From Mesorhizobium sp. (GTDB lineage: Bacteria > Pseudomonadota > Alphaproteobacteria > Rhizobiales > Rhizobiaceae): a DNA stretch of 64,000 nt. The stretch lies in NCBI RefSeq assembly GCF_004962245.1, contig NZ_SUHQ01000018.1:62001-126000 (forward strand), given 5' to 3'. Below are positions 24,678-33,036 of the stretch, in pieces. The translations under genes were made by a program, and so were the position numbers. Position 1 is the first letter of the stretch. Every line of letters begins with the position of its first letter. A model generated the notes under the pieces. The model worked only from the letters and a program-made list of their open reading frames with translations, made no database searches and was not told the origin of the DNA.

Positions 24678-26050
24678 CGGCAAAGACATTCGACGCCATC
24701 ATCATCGGCGCCGGACAGGCCGGCCCGTCGCTCGCCGGCCGGCTGACGGCAGCCGGCATGAGCGTGGCGCTGATCGAACGGAAACTGGTCGGCGGCACCT
24801 GCGTCAACACCGGCTGCATGCCGACCAAGGCCATGGTGGCAAGCGCCTATGCCGCACATCTGGCCCGTCGCGCCGCCGACTACGGCGTGACGCTCTCCGG
24901 TCCGGTCGGCGTCGACTACAAGGCGATCAAGGCGCGCAAGGACAAGGTGTCGAACGACGCCCGCGGCAACCTCGAAAGCTGGATTGCCGGCATGGACAAA
25001 TGCGCGCTCTATCGCGGCCATGCGCGCTTCGAATCGGCCAACAGCGTGCGTGTCGGCGCCGATCTGCTGAGCGCCGAGAAGATCTTCCTCAACACCGGCG
25101 GCCGCGCCTCGGTGCCCGACCTGCCCGGTGTCAACGACATTTCGTACCTGACCAATTCGTCGATGATGGATCTCGACGAGTTGCCGCGCCACCTCATAGT
25201 CGTCGGCGGCAGCTACATCTCGCTCGAATTCGCGCAGATGTTCCGCCGTTTCGGTTCAGAGGTCACGGTGATCGAAAAGAGCCCACGGCTGATCGGCCGC
25301 GAGGACGAGGATGTCTCAGCCGCCATCCTGTCCATTCTCGAAAACGAAGCCATCACCGTCCATCTCGGCGCCGACGACATACGCTTTGTCAAACATGGCA
25401 ACGACATCGCCGTGACTTTCTCCGCCGGCAAGGCGGCGGCGGTCGGCTCGCATGTGCTGCTGGCAGTAGGCCGGACGCCCAACACCGACGATCTCGACCT
25501 CAACAGGGCCGGCGTCGAGGTCGACAAACGCGGCTTCATCGTCGTCGACGACCAATTGCGCGCCAGCGTGCCCGGCATCTGGGCGATGGGCGACTGCAAC
25601 GGCAAGGGCGCCTTCACCCACACCTCCTACAACGACTACGAGATCGTTGCCGCCAATCTGCTCGACAACGATCAGCGCAAGGTGAGCGACCGCATCGAGG
25701 CCTATGCCCTCTATATCGATCCGCCGCTCGGCCGCTGCGGCATGACCGAAGCGGCGGTAAGAAAATCCGGCCGTCGCGCGCTTGTCGGCCAGCGGCCGAT
25801 GACCCGCGTCGGCCGCGCCGTCGAGAAAGGCGAGACGCAAGGTTTCATGAAGATCCTGGTCGACGCCGACACCAAGGAAATCCTCGGCTGTTCGGTGCTC
25901 GGCCCCGGCGGCGACGAGGCGATACACTGCGTGCTCGACCTGATGTACGCCAAGGCGCCGATTAGCACGCTGGCGCGGGCGATGCATATCCATCCCAACG
26001 TCTCGGAACTCCTGCCCACCATCGCCCAGGAGCTGAAGCCGCTGGCATAG
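24674..26050 (+). CDS. Pyridine nucleotide-disulfide oxidoreductase (mercuric reductase-like)
   Basis: 458 residues. FAD-binding GAGQAGPSLAG near residue 12 and the redox pair CVNTGC near residues 43-48 (GGTCVNTGCMPTKAM) place it in the class I disulfide reductase family. An NAD(P)-binding GGSYISLEFAQ and an FAD motif GIWAMGDCNGKGAFTH follow. The dimer-domain His-Pro is HIHPNVSELLP. It lacks an N-terminal HMA domain and the C-terminal Cys pair of true MerA, so mercury reduction is not supported; substrate unknown. It overlaps the DUF4126-like gene by 4 bases. Confidence 0.83.
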   Translation: MTAKTFDAIIIGAGQAGPSLAGRLTAAGMSVALIERKLVGGTCVNTGCMPTKAMVASAYAAHLARRAADYGVTLSGPVGVDYKAIKARKDKVSNDARGNLESWIAGMDKCALYRGHARFESANSVRVGADLLSAEKIFLNTGGRASVPDLPGVNDISYLTNSSMMDLDELPRHLIVVGGSYISLEFAQMFRRFGSEVTVIEKSPRLIGREDEDVSAAILSILENEAITVHLGADDIRFVKHGNDIAVTFSAGKAAAVGSHVLLAVGRTPNTDDLDLNRAGVEVDKRGFIVVDDQLRASVPGIWAMGDCNGKGAFTHTSYNDYEIVAANLLDNDQRKVSDRIEAYALYIDPPLGRCGMTEAAVRKSGRRALVGQRPMTRVGRAVEKGETQGFMKILVDADTKEILGCSVLGPGGDEAIHCVLDLMYAKAPISTLARAMHIHPNVSELLPTIAQELKPLA

Positions 26051-26162
26051 GCCGGGCGCAGGCCGGGCAACTCGTTGCGCCCATAGCCCCGCGGACTGGA
26101 CCAATCGACAGCGTATTGGGGAAAGGGCATGTGTTCGGCCTCTTTTTCCTGGAGGCATTCCC

Positions 26163-27251
26163 ATGCAGAAATCGATCGAGCGCATCGCCGGCGACACCGA
26201 GGGCGTTTCCTACGAATTCCCGGTGTTCCGCTTCGAAGGGTTCCGCTTCGAAGGAGCGGACAAGGCGGCACCGTCAGCCTATCTGCAGGCAGCGCTTCAT
26301 GCCGGCGAACTGCCGGGCGTCGTTGCCATCGACGCGCTGGTGCCGATGCTTGAAAAGGCGGAGGCCGAAGGTCGCATCAAGGGCAATATCACCATCGTGC
26401 CCCAGGCCAATCCGATCGGCCGCGCCCAGTATCATTTCGGCGAGCATCAGGGCCGTTTCCACTTGGGCACGCGCACCAACTTCAACCGCGGCTTTCCGCT
26501 ATTGGCCGCGCCGGACACGGCACTCTTGCCGGACACCACGCTTGGCACGGCCGACCAGCGGCTAAAGACCCGGCTGCTGCAATTGTCGATCGGCCACGAC
26601 ATCGTCCTTGACCTGCATTGCGACGACGAGGGCCTCGCCTATCTCTACGTCCACGCCAGCATGTGGCCGGCGATGGCCGATTGTGCGGCGGCCATGGCCG
26701 TCGATGCGGTGGTGCTGTGGGAAGAGGACACCGACGGCACTTTCGAAGGCGCCTCGATCATGCCGTATCTGAAGGCCCCGGCCGAAGTGGCGCGGTTTGA
26801 CCGGCGCGTCGCCACCACGGTCGAGTATCGCGGCATACTCGATGTCGACGGCGCTCTCGCCGGCTCCGACGCCAAAGGGCTCTATCGGCTGCTGGTGGCG
26901 CGCGGTGTGATCCAGGATCAGGCCTCGCCCGCGCCCAGCGGCTTTACCGGCCCCAGCTCTTTTACCGGTATCGTCGCACCGCTCGAGAACATCGATATGA
27001 TGCCGGCGCCCCGGGCGGGCGCGGTCCTTTACGACGTGAAACCCGGCGACCGTGTGGCAAAGGGCGCGCTGCTCGCCACCATCGTCCATGCGCCGGGCGA
27101 GGCCGGCGGCCGCACGCAGGTGTTCGCACCGCAGGCGGGTGTCATCCTGACACGGCGTTCCCGGCGCATCATCCGCGTCGGCGAGGACCTGCTGAAGCTG
27201 GTCGGAGACAAGAAGAGTGCCGATGCACGGTCGGGGACCCTGGAGGACTGA
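26163..27251 (+). CDS. Succinylglutamate desuccinylase/aspartoacylase family protein
   Basis: 362 residues. Zinc-carboxypeptidase-like motifs appear: AALHAGELPG (His and Glu ligands) near residue 42, then DIVLDLHCDDEG (second His). The C-terminal ~80 residues, VLYDVKPGDRVAKGALLATIV, resemble the lipoyl/barrel-like end found in this M14-type family. It would cleave an N-acyl amino acid or a related amide; substrate is unassigned. GGAGG sits 8 bases before the ATG. Its end is about 90 bases before trpL, with no sign of a shared operon. Confidence 0.82.
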   Translation: MQKSIERIAGDTEGVSYEFPVFRFEGFRFEGADKAAPSAYLQAALHAGELPGVVAIDALVPMLEKAEAEGRIKGNITIVPQANPIGRAQYHFGEHQGRFHLGTRTNFNRGFPLLAAPDTALLPDTTLGTADQRLKTRLLQLSIGHDIVLDLHCDDEGLAYLYVHASMWPAMADCAAAMAVDAVVLWEEDTDGTFEGASIMPYLKAPAEVARFDRRVATTVEYRGILDVDGALAGSDAKGLYRLLVARGVIQDQASPAPSGFTGPSSFTGIVAPLENIDMMPAPRAGAVLYDVKPGDRVAKGALLATIVHAPGEAGGRTQVFAPQAGVILTRRSRRIIRVGEDLLKLVGDKKSADARSGTLED

Positions 27252-27297
27252 GACTCAAGCCCTTCCCTAGGCCCTTCGCCCCTCCCCTGGCCCTTCA

Positions 27298-27344
27298 TTG
27301 AATCCAGTTGCGCGGCCGCTCAATCGCCGCTATTGGAATCGCCC
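27298..27344 (+). promoter_or_regulatory. Probable trpL promoter region
   Basis: CTATTG (27330-27335) is a fair -10 in rhizobial form (CTATAT). It lies 9 bases before the trpL ATG, so transcription would begin at or next to the start codon and leave a leaderless message. A -35 is weak (TTGCGC at 27310-27315). Rhizobial trpL is described as leaderless; the fit here is inference. Confidence 0.45.
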
Positions 27345-27389
27345 ATGAACATGCGCTCGATCAAGACCGTTTGGTGGTGGGCTCGCTGA
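27345..27389 (+). CDS. trpL: trp leader peptide TrpL
   Basis: 14 codons, MNMRSIKTVWWWAR, with three consecutive Trp codons at 27372-27380 and a TGA stop. The Sinorhizobium trpL leader peptide is likewise 14 residues ending WWWAR, so this is a direct counterpart. Ribosome stalling at the Trp codons when charged tRNA-Trp is low would favour the antiterminator. No Shine-Dalgarno is convincing. In Sinorhizobium the attenuated leader RNA and its peptide also act in trans. Confidence 0.92.
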   Translation: MNMRSIKTVWWWAR

Positions 27390-27391
27390 CA

Positions 27392-27465
27392 GCGGCCTGT
27401 TCGAACGCGTGCGCGTGAAAATAGAAGGTGGCCGCAACGGAATGTCCGGGCGGCCATTTGTTTTT
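27392..27465 (+). terminator. trp attenuator (antiterminator and terminator hairpins)
   Basis: The terminator is TGGCCGC (27429-27435) paired with GCGGCCA (27450-27456), then TTTGTTTTT (27457-27465). The antiterminator pairs GCGGCC (27392-27397) with GGCCGC (27430-27435) and thus uses the same left arm. Region 1:2 can form CGCT/AGCG across the leader stop. The two structures exclude each other, the classical attenuation design. Confidence 0.9.
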
Positions 27466-27511
27466 CTAGGCATTCCCGGGTCCGTTGCCCAATACGCTGA
27501 TGGAGACGGCA

Positions 27512-29701
27512 ATGACGACGAAAATTCTGGAGAACGGGGCGGAGCGCTTCGTCACGGCCGGTGGCGTGGCGATTACCCGCGAGCGCCACGACCGGCCTTA
27601 CGAAGGCGCGATCGACGCCTATATCGACGGCCTGAATGCGCGCCGTGGCGCCGTGTTTTCCTCGAATTACGAATATCCCGGCCGCTACACGCGCTGGGAC
27701 ACCGCCATCATCGACCCACCGCTGGTGATCTCGGCGCGCGGCCGCGCCATGCGCATCGAGGCGCTGAACAGCCGTGGCGAGGTGCTTTTGCCGGTGATCG
27801 GCAAGGCGCTCGGCGGGCTTGACGACGTGACGATCGCCGAGACGTCGAAGAGACTGATCCGCCTCGACGTGGCCGAGCCCAGCCGCGTCTTCACCGAAGA
27901 GGAACGCAGCCGCGTTCCCTCCGTCTTCACCGTCCTGCGCGCCATCACCGCCTTGTTCAGGACGGAGGAAGACGCCAATCTCGGGCTCTACGGCGCCTTC
28001 GGCTACGATCTCGCCTTCCAGTTCGACCCGGTCGACTACAAGCTCGAGCGCGAACGAAGCCAGCGCGATCTTGTGCTGTTCCTGCCCGACGAGATTTTGG
28101 TCGTCGACCACTATTCGACCAAGGCCTGGACCGACCGCTACGACTATTCGGGCGACGGGTTTTCGACGGAAGGCCTGCCGCGCGACGAAATCGTCGAGCC
28201 GTTCAAGACAGCCGACCGCATCCCGCCGCGCGGCGACCATGAGCCCGGCGAATATGCCAATCTGGTGCGCAAGGCGATGGAGAGTTTCAAACGCGGCGAC
28301 CTGTTCGAAGTCGTGCCCGGCCAGATGTTCTACGAGCGCTGCGAGACGCCGCCCTCCGACATCTCCCGCAAGCTGAAGACCATCAACCCCTCACCCTATT
28401 CCTTCTTCATCAACCTCGGCGAAGGCGAATATCTGATCGGCGCCTCGCCCGAAATGTTCGTGCGCGTCAACGGCCGCCGAGTCGAGACCTGCCCGATCTC
28501 CGGCACGATCAAGCGCGGCGACGACGCCATTTCCGATAGCGAGCAGATCCTGAAGCTGCTCAATTCGAAGAAGGACGAATCCGAGCTGACCATGTGCTCG
28601 GACGTCGACCGCAACGACAAGTCGAGGGTCTGCGACCCGGGCTCTGTGCGCGTCATCGGCCGCCGTCAGATCGAGATGTATTCACGGCTGATCCACACCG
28701 TCGACCACATCGAGGGACGGCTGCGCGAAGGCATGGACGCCTTCGACGCGTTCCTGTCGCATGCCTGGGCGGTCACCGTCACCGGCGCGCCGAAATTATG
28801 GGCCATGCGCTTCATCGAACAGAACGAGAAGAGCCCGCGCGCCTGGTATGGCGGAGCGATCGGCATGGTCAATTTCAACGGCGACATGAACACCGGCCTG
28901 ACGCTTCGCACCATTCGCATCAAGGACGGCATCGCCGAGGTGCGCGCCGGCGCCACGCTGCTCTTCGACAGTATTCCCGAGGAAGAAGAAGCTGAAACCG
29001 AACTGAAGGCATCCGCCATGCTCTCCGCCATCCGCGACGCCAAATCAGGCAATACCGCCGAAACCGAACGCAGCACCGCGCGCGTCGGCGACGGCGTCAA
29101 CATCCTGCTGGTCGACCATGAAGACTCCTTCGTCCACACGCTGGCCAACTATTTCCGCCAGACCGGCGCCAATGTCTCGACCGTGCGCACACCTGTGCCG
29201 GACGAGGTCTTCGACCGGCTGAAGCCAAACCTGGTCGTGCTGTCGCCCGGCCCCGGCACGCCGAAGGACTTCGACTGCGCTGCCACCATCAAACGGGCCC
29301 GCGCGCGCGACCTGCCGATCTTCGGCGTCTGCCTCGGCCTGCAGGCGCTGGCCGAAGCCTATGGCGGGGAACTGCGCCAACTGCACGTGCCGATGCATGG
29401 CAAGCCGTCGCGCATCCGCGTGTCGAAGCCGGGCATCATCTTTTCCGGCCTGCCCAAGGAGGTGACGGTCGGCCGCTATCACTCGATCTTCGCCGATCCG
29501 GTGCGCTTGCCCGACGACTTCATCGTCACGGCCGAGACGGAAGAAGGTGTCATCATGGCCTTCGAGCACCGCAAGGAGCCGATCGCCGCGGTGCAGTTCC
29601 ATCCGGAATCGATCATGACGCTCGGCCACAATGCCGGCATGCGCATCATCGAGAACATCGTTGCGCATCTGCCGCGCAAGGCCAGCGAGAAGGCGGCTTA
29701 G
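27512..29701 (+). CDS. trpE(G): Fused anthranilate synthase TrpE(G)
   Basis: 729 residues, the size of the Sinorhizobium TrpE(G) fusion. Residues 1-510 are the chorismate-binding TrpE part (PISGTIKRG; DRNDKSRVCDPGSV; GAIGMVNFNGDMNTGLTLR). Residues ~530-720 are the TrpG glutamine amidotransferase, with nucleophile Cys in FGVCLGLQAL and His/Glu in QFHPESIMTLG. It makes anthranilate from chorismate and glutamine, the first committed step to Trp. The start at 27512 follows GGAGA by 6 bases; upstream in-frame starts lie in the attenuator. It is controlled by the leader. Confidence 0.96.
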   Translation: MTTKILENGAERFVTAGGVAITRERHDRPYEGAIDAYIDGLNARRGAVFSSNYEYPGRYTRWDTAIIDPPLVISARGRAMRIEALNSRGEVLLPVIGKALGGLDDVTIAETSKRLIRLDVAEPSRVFTEEERSRVPSVFTVLRAITALFRTEEDANLGLYGAFGYDLAFQFDPVDYKLERERSQRDLVLFLPDEILVVDHYSTKAWTDRYDYSGDGFSTEGLPRDEIVEPFKTADRIPPRGDHEPGEYANLVRKAMESFKRGDLFEVVPGQMFYERCETPPSDISRKLKTINPSPYSFFINLGEGEYLIGASPEMFVRVNGRRVETCPISGTIKRGDDAISDSEQILKLLNSKKDESELTMCSDVDRNDKSRVCDPGSVRVIGRRQIEMYSRLIHTVDHIEGRLREGMDAFDAFLSHAWAVTVTGAPKLWAMRFIEQNEKSPRAWYGGAIGMVNFNGDMNTGLTLRTIRIKDGIAEVRAGATLLFDSIPEEEEAETELKASAMLSAIRDAKSGNTAETERSTARVGDGVNILLVDHEDSFVHTLANYFRQTGANVSTVRTPVPDEVFDRLKPNLVVLSPGPGTPKDFDCAATIKRARARDLPIFGVCLGLQALAEAYGGELRQLHVPMHGKPSRIRVSKPGIIFSGLPKEVTVGRYHSIFADPVRLPDDFIVTAETEEGVIMAFEHRKEPIAAVQFHPESIMTLGHNAGMRIIENIVAHLPRKASEKAA

Positions 29702-29706
29702 CCACC

Positions 29707-30654
29707 ATGGCCGAAACGGAAAACAGGACAGCGACCGCAGCAAACGCGGCCGCCAAGCGCAAGATCGCGCGCCTCGCCTTCTGGTCGATCGTCATCGCCT
29801 TCCTGGTAATGGGACTGAAGTTTGTTGCCTGGCGGATCACCGGCTCTGTCGCCCTCTATTCCGACGCGCTGGAATCCATCGTCAACGTCATCACCGCGAC
29901 CGCCGCTCTCTGGGCGATCCGCATCAGCCATAAACCGGCCGACAGCGACCACCCGTTCGGTCATCACAAGGCCGAGTATTTCTCCGCGGTACTTGAGGGT
30001 GTGCTGATCGTCGTGGCAGCGCTGCTGATCATAGCCAAGGTGTGGCAGTCGCTGCAGAACCCGGCACCGCTCGAACAGCCTTGGGAAGGCTTGACGATTA
30101 ACGCCGTCGCGGCTCTCGTCAACGCAATATGGGCTTTCCTGCTGATCCGCAACGGCCGCGCCAAACGTTCGCCGGCGCTGGTCGCCGACGGCCAGCACAT
30201 CATGACCGACGTGCTGACTTCGGTCGGTGTCATCGTGGGCCTTGTCGCCGCAGTGATGACCGGCTGGCAAATCCTCGACCCGTTGCTTGCGCTCCTCGTA
30301 GCGGTGAACATTCTCTACCAGGGCTGGAAGCTTACTGGAGAATCGCTAAGCGGCCTCATGGACCGCGCCGTCGACACGCGGGAACACATGCACATCCGCG
30401 ACATCATCTCGGCCAATTGCAAGGGGGCGCTGGAGGTCCATGATTTGAAGACGCGCATCGCCGGCCGCGCCACCTTCATCGAATTCCACCTGGTCGTCGA
30501 CGCCGATATGTCGGTTGGCGCCAGCCACGTCATCTGTGACCGCATCGAGGACGCGCTGAAGGCAGAAATCCCCTCGGTTCGCGTCACCATCCATGTCGAG
30601 CCCGACGATGAGGCAAAGCTGCCCAAGGGCACAACGGCCGTGCCGTTCGCGTGA
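29707..30654 (+). CDS. Cation diffusion facilitator family transporter
   Basis: 315 residues. Six membrane helices are expected in the first ~210 residues, then a cytoplasmic metal-sensing domain (LEVHDLKTRIAGR; FIEFHLVVDADM). The metal-site residues are visible: Asp in LYSDALESIVNV and His/Asp in GQHIMTDVLTSVG, plus DSDHPFGHHKAEYFSA between helices. It exports a divalent metal (Zn, Fe, Co or Mn) in exchange for protons; the ion cannot be told. The ATG is 5 bases after the trpE(G) stop, so it may be cotranscribed by readthrough although unrelated in role. Confidence 0.88.
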   Translation: MAETENRTATAANAAAKRKIARLAFWSIVIAFLVMGLKFVAWRITGSVALYSDALESIVNVITATAALWAIRISHKPADSDHPFGHHKAEYFSAVLEGVLIVVAALLIIAKVWQSLQNPAPLEQPWEGLTINAVAALVNAIWAFLLIRNGRAKRSPALVADGQHIMTDVLTSVGVIVGLVAAVMTGWQILDPLLALLVAVNILYQGWKLTGESLSGLMDRAVDTREHMHIRDIISANCKGALEVHDLKTRIAGRATFIEFHLVVDADMSVGASHVICDRIEDALKAEIPSVRVTIHVEPDDEAKLPKGTTAVPFA

Positions 30655-30688
30655 GGCGATTCACCAAGTTGAGGCGATTCACCAAGTC
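30653..30688. repeat. 18-bp tandem direct repeat
   Basis: GAGGCGATTCACCAAGT occurs twice in a row with an 18-base period, just after the CDF stop and reaching into the 3' end of vapC. The second copy supplies the vapC stop codon (30679-30681). It probably arose by slippage. Confidence 0.8.
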
Positions 30689-31064
30689 TCGATTGTGAGG
30701 TTTTTGATCCGCTCGAATTCCCGTACATTGCGGGTTATTAGCGTGAGGTGCCGGGCACGCGCCTGCCCACCAATCAGCGCATCATAGGGACCAATCGGGG
30801 TCCCGACGTTGCAAGCGTTGCCCGAATCTCGCCGGCATGCCTTGCATCTTCCCGATCGAATTCGAGTACCGGGAACCGGAGCGCTTCGATGCGCGCCAGA
30901 TTGTCGGCCTTTCGCCGGCTCTTTTGAGCACCGTAGTAGAATTCGTGCACGACAATGGCCGAAAGTGCGAAATCCTGCGGCCTGTGTGGCTTGAGCCGCG
31001 CCTGCAGATCTGCGTCGCCTTTCATGATCGCGATGACGGCATTGGTATCGAGCAGATAGATCAC
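30679..31064 (-). pseudogene. vapC: VapC-type PIN toxin, frameshifted
   Basis: The N-terminal part (IYLLDTNAVIAIMKGD; AIVVHEFYYGAQKS) holds the first Asp and Glu of a PIN RNase. After ATLATSG the frame shifts by one base near 30806-30812. The following peptide (TPIGPYDALIGGQARARH) with the third Asp and the tail (LTLITRNVREFERIKNL) continue in another frame. Without the shift the protein would be about 128 residues, a normal VapC length. Translation in the first frame stops at 30774 and lacks the catalytic Asp. It overlaps the antitoxin stop at 31061-31064, as intact pairs do. Confidence 0.75.
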
Positions 31065-31306
31065 TTGAAAACGTCATCCAAAGCGGGCCGGTCCTGCTCA
31101 GCTGGACGTTCCAGTGCTGCCTCGGCGAAATCATCGTCGAGCGGGCCTATCACCTGGTCGAGCCAGGCCCAGTCCTCCGCGAGCGGTTCGAGAATTATAC
31201 TCTGGCCATGGCGGCGAATCGAAACCTCATCGGTTTCGAAACGGAATTCCTTTGGCAGCCGCACCGCCTGCGAGCGGCCTGACCAGAACGCCTTCGCTTT
31301 TTCCAT
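31061..31306 (-). CDS. vapB: VapB-type antitoxin
   Basis: 81 residues. The N-terminal ~45 residues form a swapped-hairpin AbrB DNA-binding domain (KAKAFWSGRSQAVRLPKEFRF; EVSIRRHGQSIILEP). The acidic C-terminus (WLDQVIGPLDDDFAEAALER) would wrap the toxin. GAGGGGATT upstream supports the ATG ending at 31306 over an in-frame start at 31336. An AT-rich direct/inverted stretch (TATATACC, near 31340-31350) precedes it and may hold the operator. With its toxin frameshifted, it may remain as a solitary regulator. Confidence 0.82.
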   Translation of the reverse strand: MEKAKAFWSGRSQAVRLPKEFRFETDEVSIRRHGQSIILEPLAEDWAWLDQVIGPLDDDFAEAALERPAEQDRPALDDVFK

Positions 31307-31352
31307 CGTACCAATCCCCTCAACGGTATATGGCAAAGATATATACCATCTC

Positions 31353-32432
31353 TCAAGGCGCGCAGGCGGATTGCGGCATCGGCTCCAGGCGATAGACCTT
31401 GTCGTCGGACATGGTCTTGCCCTCTGCCGCCTTCGAGCACAGGTCGACGATCGGCACGCTGCTGTTGGGGTTGGCCAGCATCATCGTGCCGTTGACGCCG
31501 CGACGCAGATAGATCTCCCTGGTCGCCATATCGCAGGCAAAGTCGCTCGTCTTCGCGCTCGCCACACAGCGCCACTGGTCCGCTTCGCCTTCACAACTGT
31601 AGCTCTGAGCGACCTCAGCAGCGTTCTGGCGCGTTGTGACGGAGACGGCAATGTCGGCGCCGTTTGGCCAGTTTTCCGGATCGCCGTCCGTGGCGAAGGA
31701 GGCCAGCTCGATCGGGCCCCGGAAAACCCGGATGGTCCGGGTGAGCTGATCGGGATGCGAGTCAAGATGCGCGGCATCATAGTCGCGCCCGTAGCAGAAG
31801 GGCTGGTCCGGCTTCAGCCGTTCGCGCAGTGGCGCTCCCAGTGCCGGGTCGATCGGATCGATGCGCGCGAATTCGGCCTTGCAGGCCTCCGCCGGCATGC
31901 GGTCGAGCCGAAAGCCGTCATCCTCGGTGCCGAGTGCCTGCCTGGCATATTCCTTTTCGCCCAGCTCTTCCTCGGCGCCGGCATCGAGATAAAGGTCTCG
32001 CTGCACGCCGGAGACGATCAACCGGCCTTTTTCATCGACGTTCAGTGAGGCCATGGTGCGGTCGCATTCCATGCCGCAGTGGATCTCGCTCGACTGCGGA
32101 TCGCCCTTGCCGCACCAACCGCCGACCCATTCGGGCTTCTTGGCGCCGCGCACCGTCGTGGCCATGAAGCCGGTGTAGCCGGACGGACCGCTGCTCGGCT
32201 CCTCGTTCGGGTGGCTGACCGGATCGTCGCCATAGTGGAAGAAGATCCGCGCCACCTTCTGGTGCGGATGCGCCTTCAGATGCGCGGCATCGTAAACACG
32301 CCCGAAACAGGCATCCTTGCCGTCCGGACTGAGTTCGGTGAGCTTGCCTGCATCGTCGGCGAACGCCGTGCCGGCGAGTGCGGCAAGCAAGGCGACACCA
32401 AGTCCGCTGCCCATAATGGTCTTCGAAATCAT
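31353..32432 (-). CDS. Secreted protein with an internal duplication, function unknown
   Basis: 359 residues with a signal peptide (IMGSGLGVALLAALAGTAFA). The mature protein consists of two similar halves: CFGRVYDAAHLKAHPHQ pairs with CYGRDYDAAHLDSHPDQ, and FRLDRMPAEAC with YRLEPMPQSAC, about 165 residues apart. Each half holds several Cys, in keeping with periplasmic disulfides. I know no family. AGGAGGGG stands 3 bases before the ATG. It is divergent from the DsrE-like Tat protein; the short gap suggests a shared control region. Confidence 0.78.
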   Translation of the reverse strand: MISKTIMGSGLGVALLAALAGTAFADDAGKLTELSPDGKDACFGRVYDAAHLKAHPHQKVARIFFHYGDDPVSHPNEEPSSGPSGYTGFMATTVRGAKKPEWVGGWCGKGDPQSSEIHCGMECDRTMASLNVDEKGRLIVSGVQRDLYLDAGAEEELGEKEYARQALGTEDDGFRLDRMPAEACKAEFARIDPIDPALGAPLRERLKPDQPFCYGRDYDAAHLDSHPDQLTRTIRVFRGPIELASFATDGDPENWPNGADIAVSVTTRQNAAEVAQSYSCEGEADQWRCVASAKTSDFACDMATREIYLRRGVNGTMMLANPNSSVPIVDLCSKAAEGKTMSDDKVYRLEPMPQSACAP

Positions 32433-32529
32433 GTGCCCCTCCTCGCCCGACAGGACGTGGCTCCAATTTATGCTAGGATCGAGGTCGAGGCCACGCCATT
32501 TGCGAAACCGGCAACAGGAGGAGGAAATC

Positions 32530-32967
32530 ATGCGGCGCCGCGACATTTTTCGCGTGGCTCTTGCCGGAGCCACCGGCCTTTTCGGACTGCGCCAGGTCCG
32601 GGCAGCGGCCGTGGAAGAGGAAAGGCAAAAGGTCGCCTATCACCTCAGCGACCTCGACAAGGTCGGCTTCGTGCTGGGCAACATCAAGAACCACTATGAC
32701 GGCACCGGCGGCAAGGTCGACATCGTACTGGTCGTGCATGGCCCGGCACTCACCGCTTTCAAGTCGAAGAGCGCGTCCGCTGCCATCTCCAGCCGTTTCT
32801 CCAGTCTGGTTCGCGACGGGCTGACCCCGCACGCTTGCGCCAATACCATGCATGGCATGGATGTTGCGCTCACCGATCTGCTCGATGGCTTCCATGCCGC
32901 CGAGACCGGTGGCGTCGTCAAGCTCGCCGAATTGCAGCGCCAGGGCTACGCGTATTTGCGGCCCTGA
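32530..32967 (+). CDS. Tat-exported DsrE/DsrF-like protein
   Basis: 145 residues. A twin-Arg N-terminus (RRRDIFRVALAGATGLFGL) with a short hydrophobic stretch and Ala-rich cut site suggests Tat export. The rest (KVDIVLVVHGPALTAF; GLTPHACANTMHGMDV) follows the DsrE fold of sulfur-relay proteins, with one Cys (ACANTM). The partner subunits of cytosolic DsrEFH are absent. Periplasmic relatives occur in sulfur or metal contexts, but nothing here fixes a role. Confidence 0.75.
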   Translation: MRRRDIFRVALAGATGLFGLRQVRAAAVEEERQKVAYHLSDLDKVGFVLGNIKNHYDGTGGKVDIVLVVHGPALTAFKSKSASAAISSRFSSLVRDGLTPHACANTMHGMDVALTDLLDGFHAAETGGVVKLAELQRQGYAYLRP

Positions 32968-33036
32968 GCCCTTTGGACTTGAACATGAGGGCGGCGAGCC
33001 CCTACGAAGAGCAGATAGGGTCCCGGAGGTATAAAC

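Noticed and set aside
24674..26050. Calling the flavin reductase MerA
   Set aside because: No HMA domain and no C-terminal Cys pair, and no mer operon neighbours.
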